64,000 nucleotides of DNA from an uncultured Ruminococcus sp. GTDB lineage: Bacteria > Bacillota > Clostridia > Oscillospirales > Ruminococcaceae. Below are positions 63,306 to 64,000 of this stretch, piece by piece. Each line of letters starts with the position of its first letter. Within the stretch, counting starts at the first letter, position 1. Made by a program: the position numbers and the translations under genes. The notes under the pieces were generated by a model that was not told the origin of the DNA, ran no database searches, and worked only from the letters and a program-made list of their open reading frames with translations. The DNA lies in the NCBI RefSeq assembly GCF_934476685.1, contig NZ_CAKSNX010000002.1:353159-417158 (forward strand), given 5' to 3'.

Positions 63306-63490
63306 TTCTCGCAATAACAGCGAGAAAACCGCCGAAAGGCGGTAAAAGCCGTGCTGATTTAAAATCGGCACTCTCAATTCGCAAGCACGGTGATATGCGC
63401 CACGTTTCGGAGAAACGGGACTTTAGCACGATGCTTGTCAGGGGAAAATTCCCCTAAGACCCCTAAATAAAAAAGACCGCTGATGCGGTC
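63306..63490. other. Hairpin-rich candidate transfer origin (oriT-like)
   Basis: Six inverted repeats within 185 bases: TTCTCGC/GCGAGAA (63306-63326), ACCGCC/GGCGGT (63328-63343), CCGTGCT/AGCACGG (63349-63390), CGTTTC/GAAACG (63403-63417), AGGGGAA/TTCCCCT (63440-63455) and GACCGC/GCGGTC (63475-63490). The stretch is richer in GC than its surroundings and lies directly upstream of a MobC-like gene, the usual place for oriT. No nick site was identified, so the call is inference. Confidence 0.5.
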
Positions 63491-63510
63491 AGGAACGAAA
63501 GGAAAGATTT

Positions 63511-63937
63511 ATGACAAAAGCAGAGAAAAACTACAAGCGTGACTATGGTTACAAGGACAGCGAGGAACTTGCTCTCAACTACACCTGTGACGGTATGCGT
63601 GAGGAACTTGACGGAGTGCTTGAAAAGGTCAGTCCCGATGAGCTTACCGCAGACGAGCAGGAGTATCTAAACGAACGGGATCAGTGCCGTAATCATACGC
63701 TGAATATCCGCTTCAACGATACGGAGTGGGAGCATATTTGCAGGCAGGCGGAGCTTCTTCATGTGAAGAAGTCGAGTTATGTGAGGGAATGTGCGAAAGC
63801 TCGCTATGTTCTGATAGGGCGATATGAACGGCATTATCGGGGCGGTCAGAGCCTTATCCACCAACGTGAATCAGATTGCCCGACGAGCCAATAAAACGGG
63901 CAGAATTTACGATGATGATATTATGTATCGTCTATAA
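63511..63937 (+). pseudogene. mobC: MobC-like relaxosome protein gene, frameshifted
   Basis: The first frame (63511-63894) gives 127 residues with an acidic N-terminus and the ribbon-helix-helix-like core LNIRFNDTEWEHICRQAELL, KKSSYVRECA. It then runs into an unrelated tail. In the +1 frame, 63824-63937 encodes MNGIIGAVRALSTNVNQIAR and then RANKTGRIYDDDI, the conserved MobC C-terminus. One extra base near 63817-63823 would explain the split. No slippery sequence is seen, so mutation or sequencing error is likelier than programmed shifting. CGAAAGGAAAG precedes the ATG. Confidence 0.78.
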
Positions 63938-63994
63938 TAAATTAGACAGAAAACATTTAGCCATGGTATAATAGAAAAAAAGGAGGAAAATAAA

Positions 63995-64000
63995 ATGGCA
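63995..64000 (+). CDS. Start of the next gene (only two codons in window)
   Basis: AGGAGG at 63981-63986 is followed eight bases later by ATG at 63995 and GCA, then the window ends. A TATAAT at 63966-63971 could be a promoter. Identity cannot be told. Confidence 0.55.

Noticed and set aside
63195..63429. Short minus-strand frames over the hairpin-rich region
   Set aside because: They are read through consecutive hairpins; no ribosome site. The DNA structure explains the region better.

Overview
The window looks like chromosome from a low-GC, Gram-positive, strictly fermentative gut Firmicute of the Ruminococcus/Oscillospiraceae type. This is inferred from AT-rich intergenic DNA, GGAGG-type ribosome binding sites, frequent TTG starts, a T-box leader, an ECF transporter module, a teichoic-acid-like export cluster, a Bacillus-type yicC-to-spoVM superoperon and PASTA kinase signalling. 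A 27-codon spoVM homologue suggests a sporulating lineage or one descended from spore formers. No rRNA and no CRISPR array is present; there is one tRNA-Ser.

Layout. 1-3191 (minus): a GH3 glycosidase cut by the window edge, then a DUF188 protein and an HD-domain protein that overlap. 3489-6041: glmS and a HAD phosphatase. 6097-19112: one long co-directional housekeeping run, yicC-remA-gmk-rpoZ-priA-def-fmt-rsmB-rlmN-prpC-pknB-rsgA-thiN-spoVM. It has the Bacillus subtilis order without coaBC and rpe, and ends at a strong terminator. 19239-22819: glycosyltransferase, CDP-glycerol glycerophosphotransferase-like enzyme, ABC permease and ABC ATPase, probably for a teichoic-acid-like polymer, followed by an AraC regulator. 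23749-26586 (minus): a metallophosphoesterase, a PIN-like protein with an internal C-terminal duplication, and a GDSL lipoprotein. 26876-27706: a second AraC regulator. 27766-30489 (minus): iscS-iscU-mnmA, then rnhA. 31437-34597: two tandem paralogous solute-binding lipoproteins behind a consensus promoter.

34604-42021 (minus) is a tryptophan operon, trpE-trpS-trpGD-trpC-trpB-trpA. It starts from a consensus promoter and a T-box leader whose specifier codon reads as UGG. trpG and trpD are fused, trpS sits inside the operon, and trpF is not in the window. 42257-59528 holds an AI-2E family exporter, tRNA-Ser(GGA), a NusG-domain-II/Gx-transporter pair, ruvCAB, glmM, a flavodoxin-fold reductase, a methyltransferase, a NUDIX protein, a 55-residue lysine-rich ORF, ecfA1-ecfA2-ecfT, truA, a DUF5711-like protein, a CvpA-family protein with a large insertion, and a ClpE-like unfoldase.

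59597-64000 is the end of a mobile element inserted just after the clp gene. It carries a large serine recombinase, TnpW, small coiled-coil proteins, a Cys-His-Asp protein of transglutaminase-like appearance as possible cargo, a hairpin-rich oriT-like region, and a MobC-like gene split by a frameshift. Two element promoters share the same GCGCGC-TATAAT core.

The points most worth following up are the duplicated domain of the PIN-like protein, the transglutaminase-like cargo protein, the T-box trp operon containing trpS and lacking trpF, the glycine replacing the DEEH histidine in PriA, the shared mobile-element promoter motif, and the small proteins that ordinary annotation misses.
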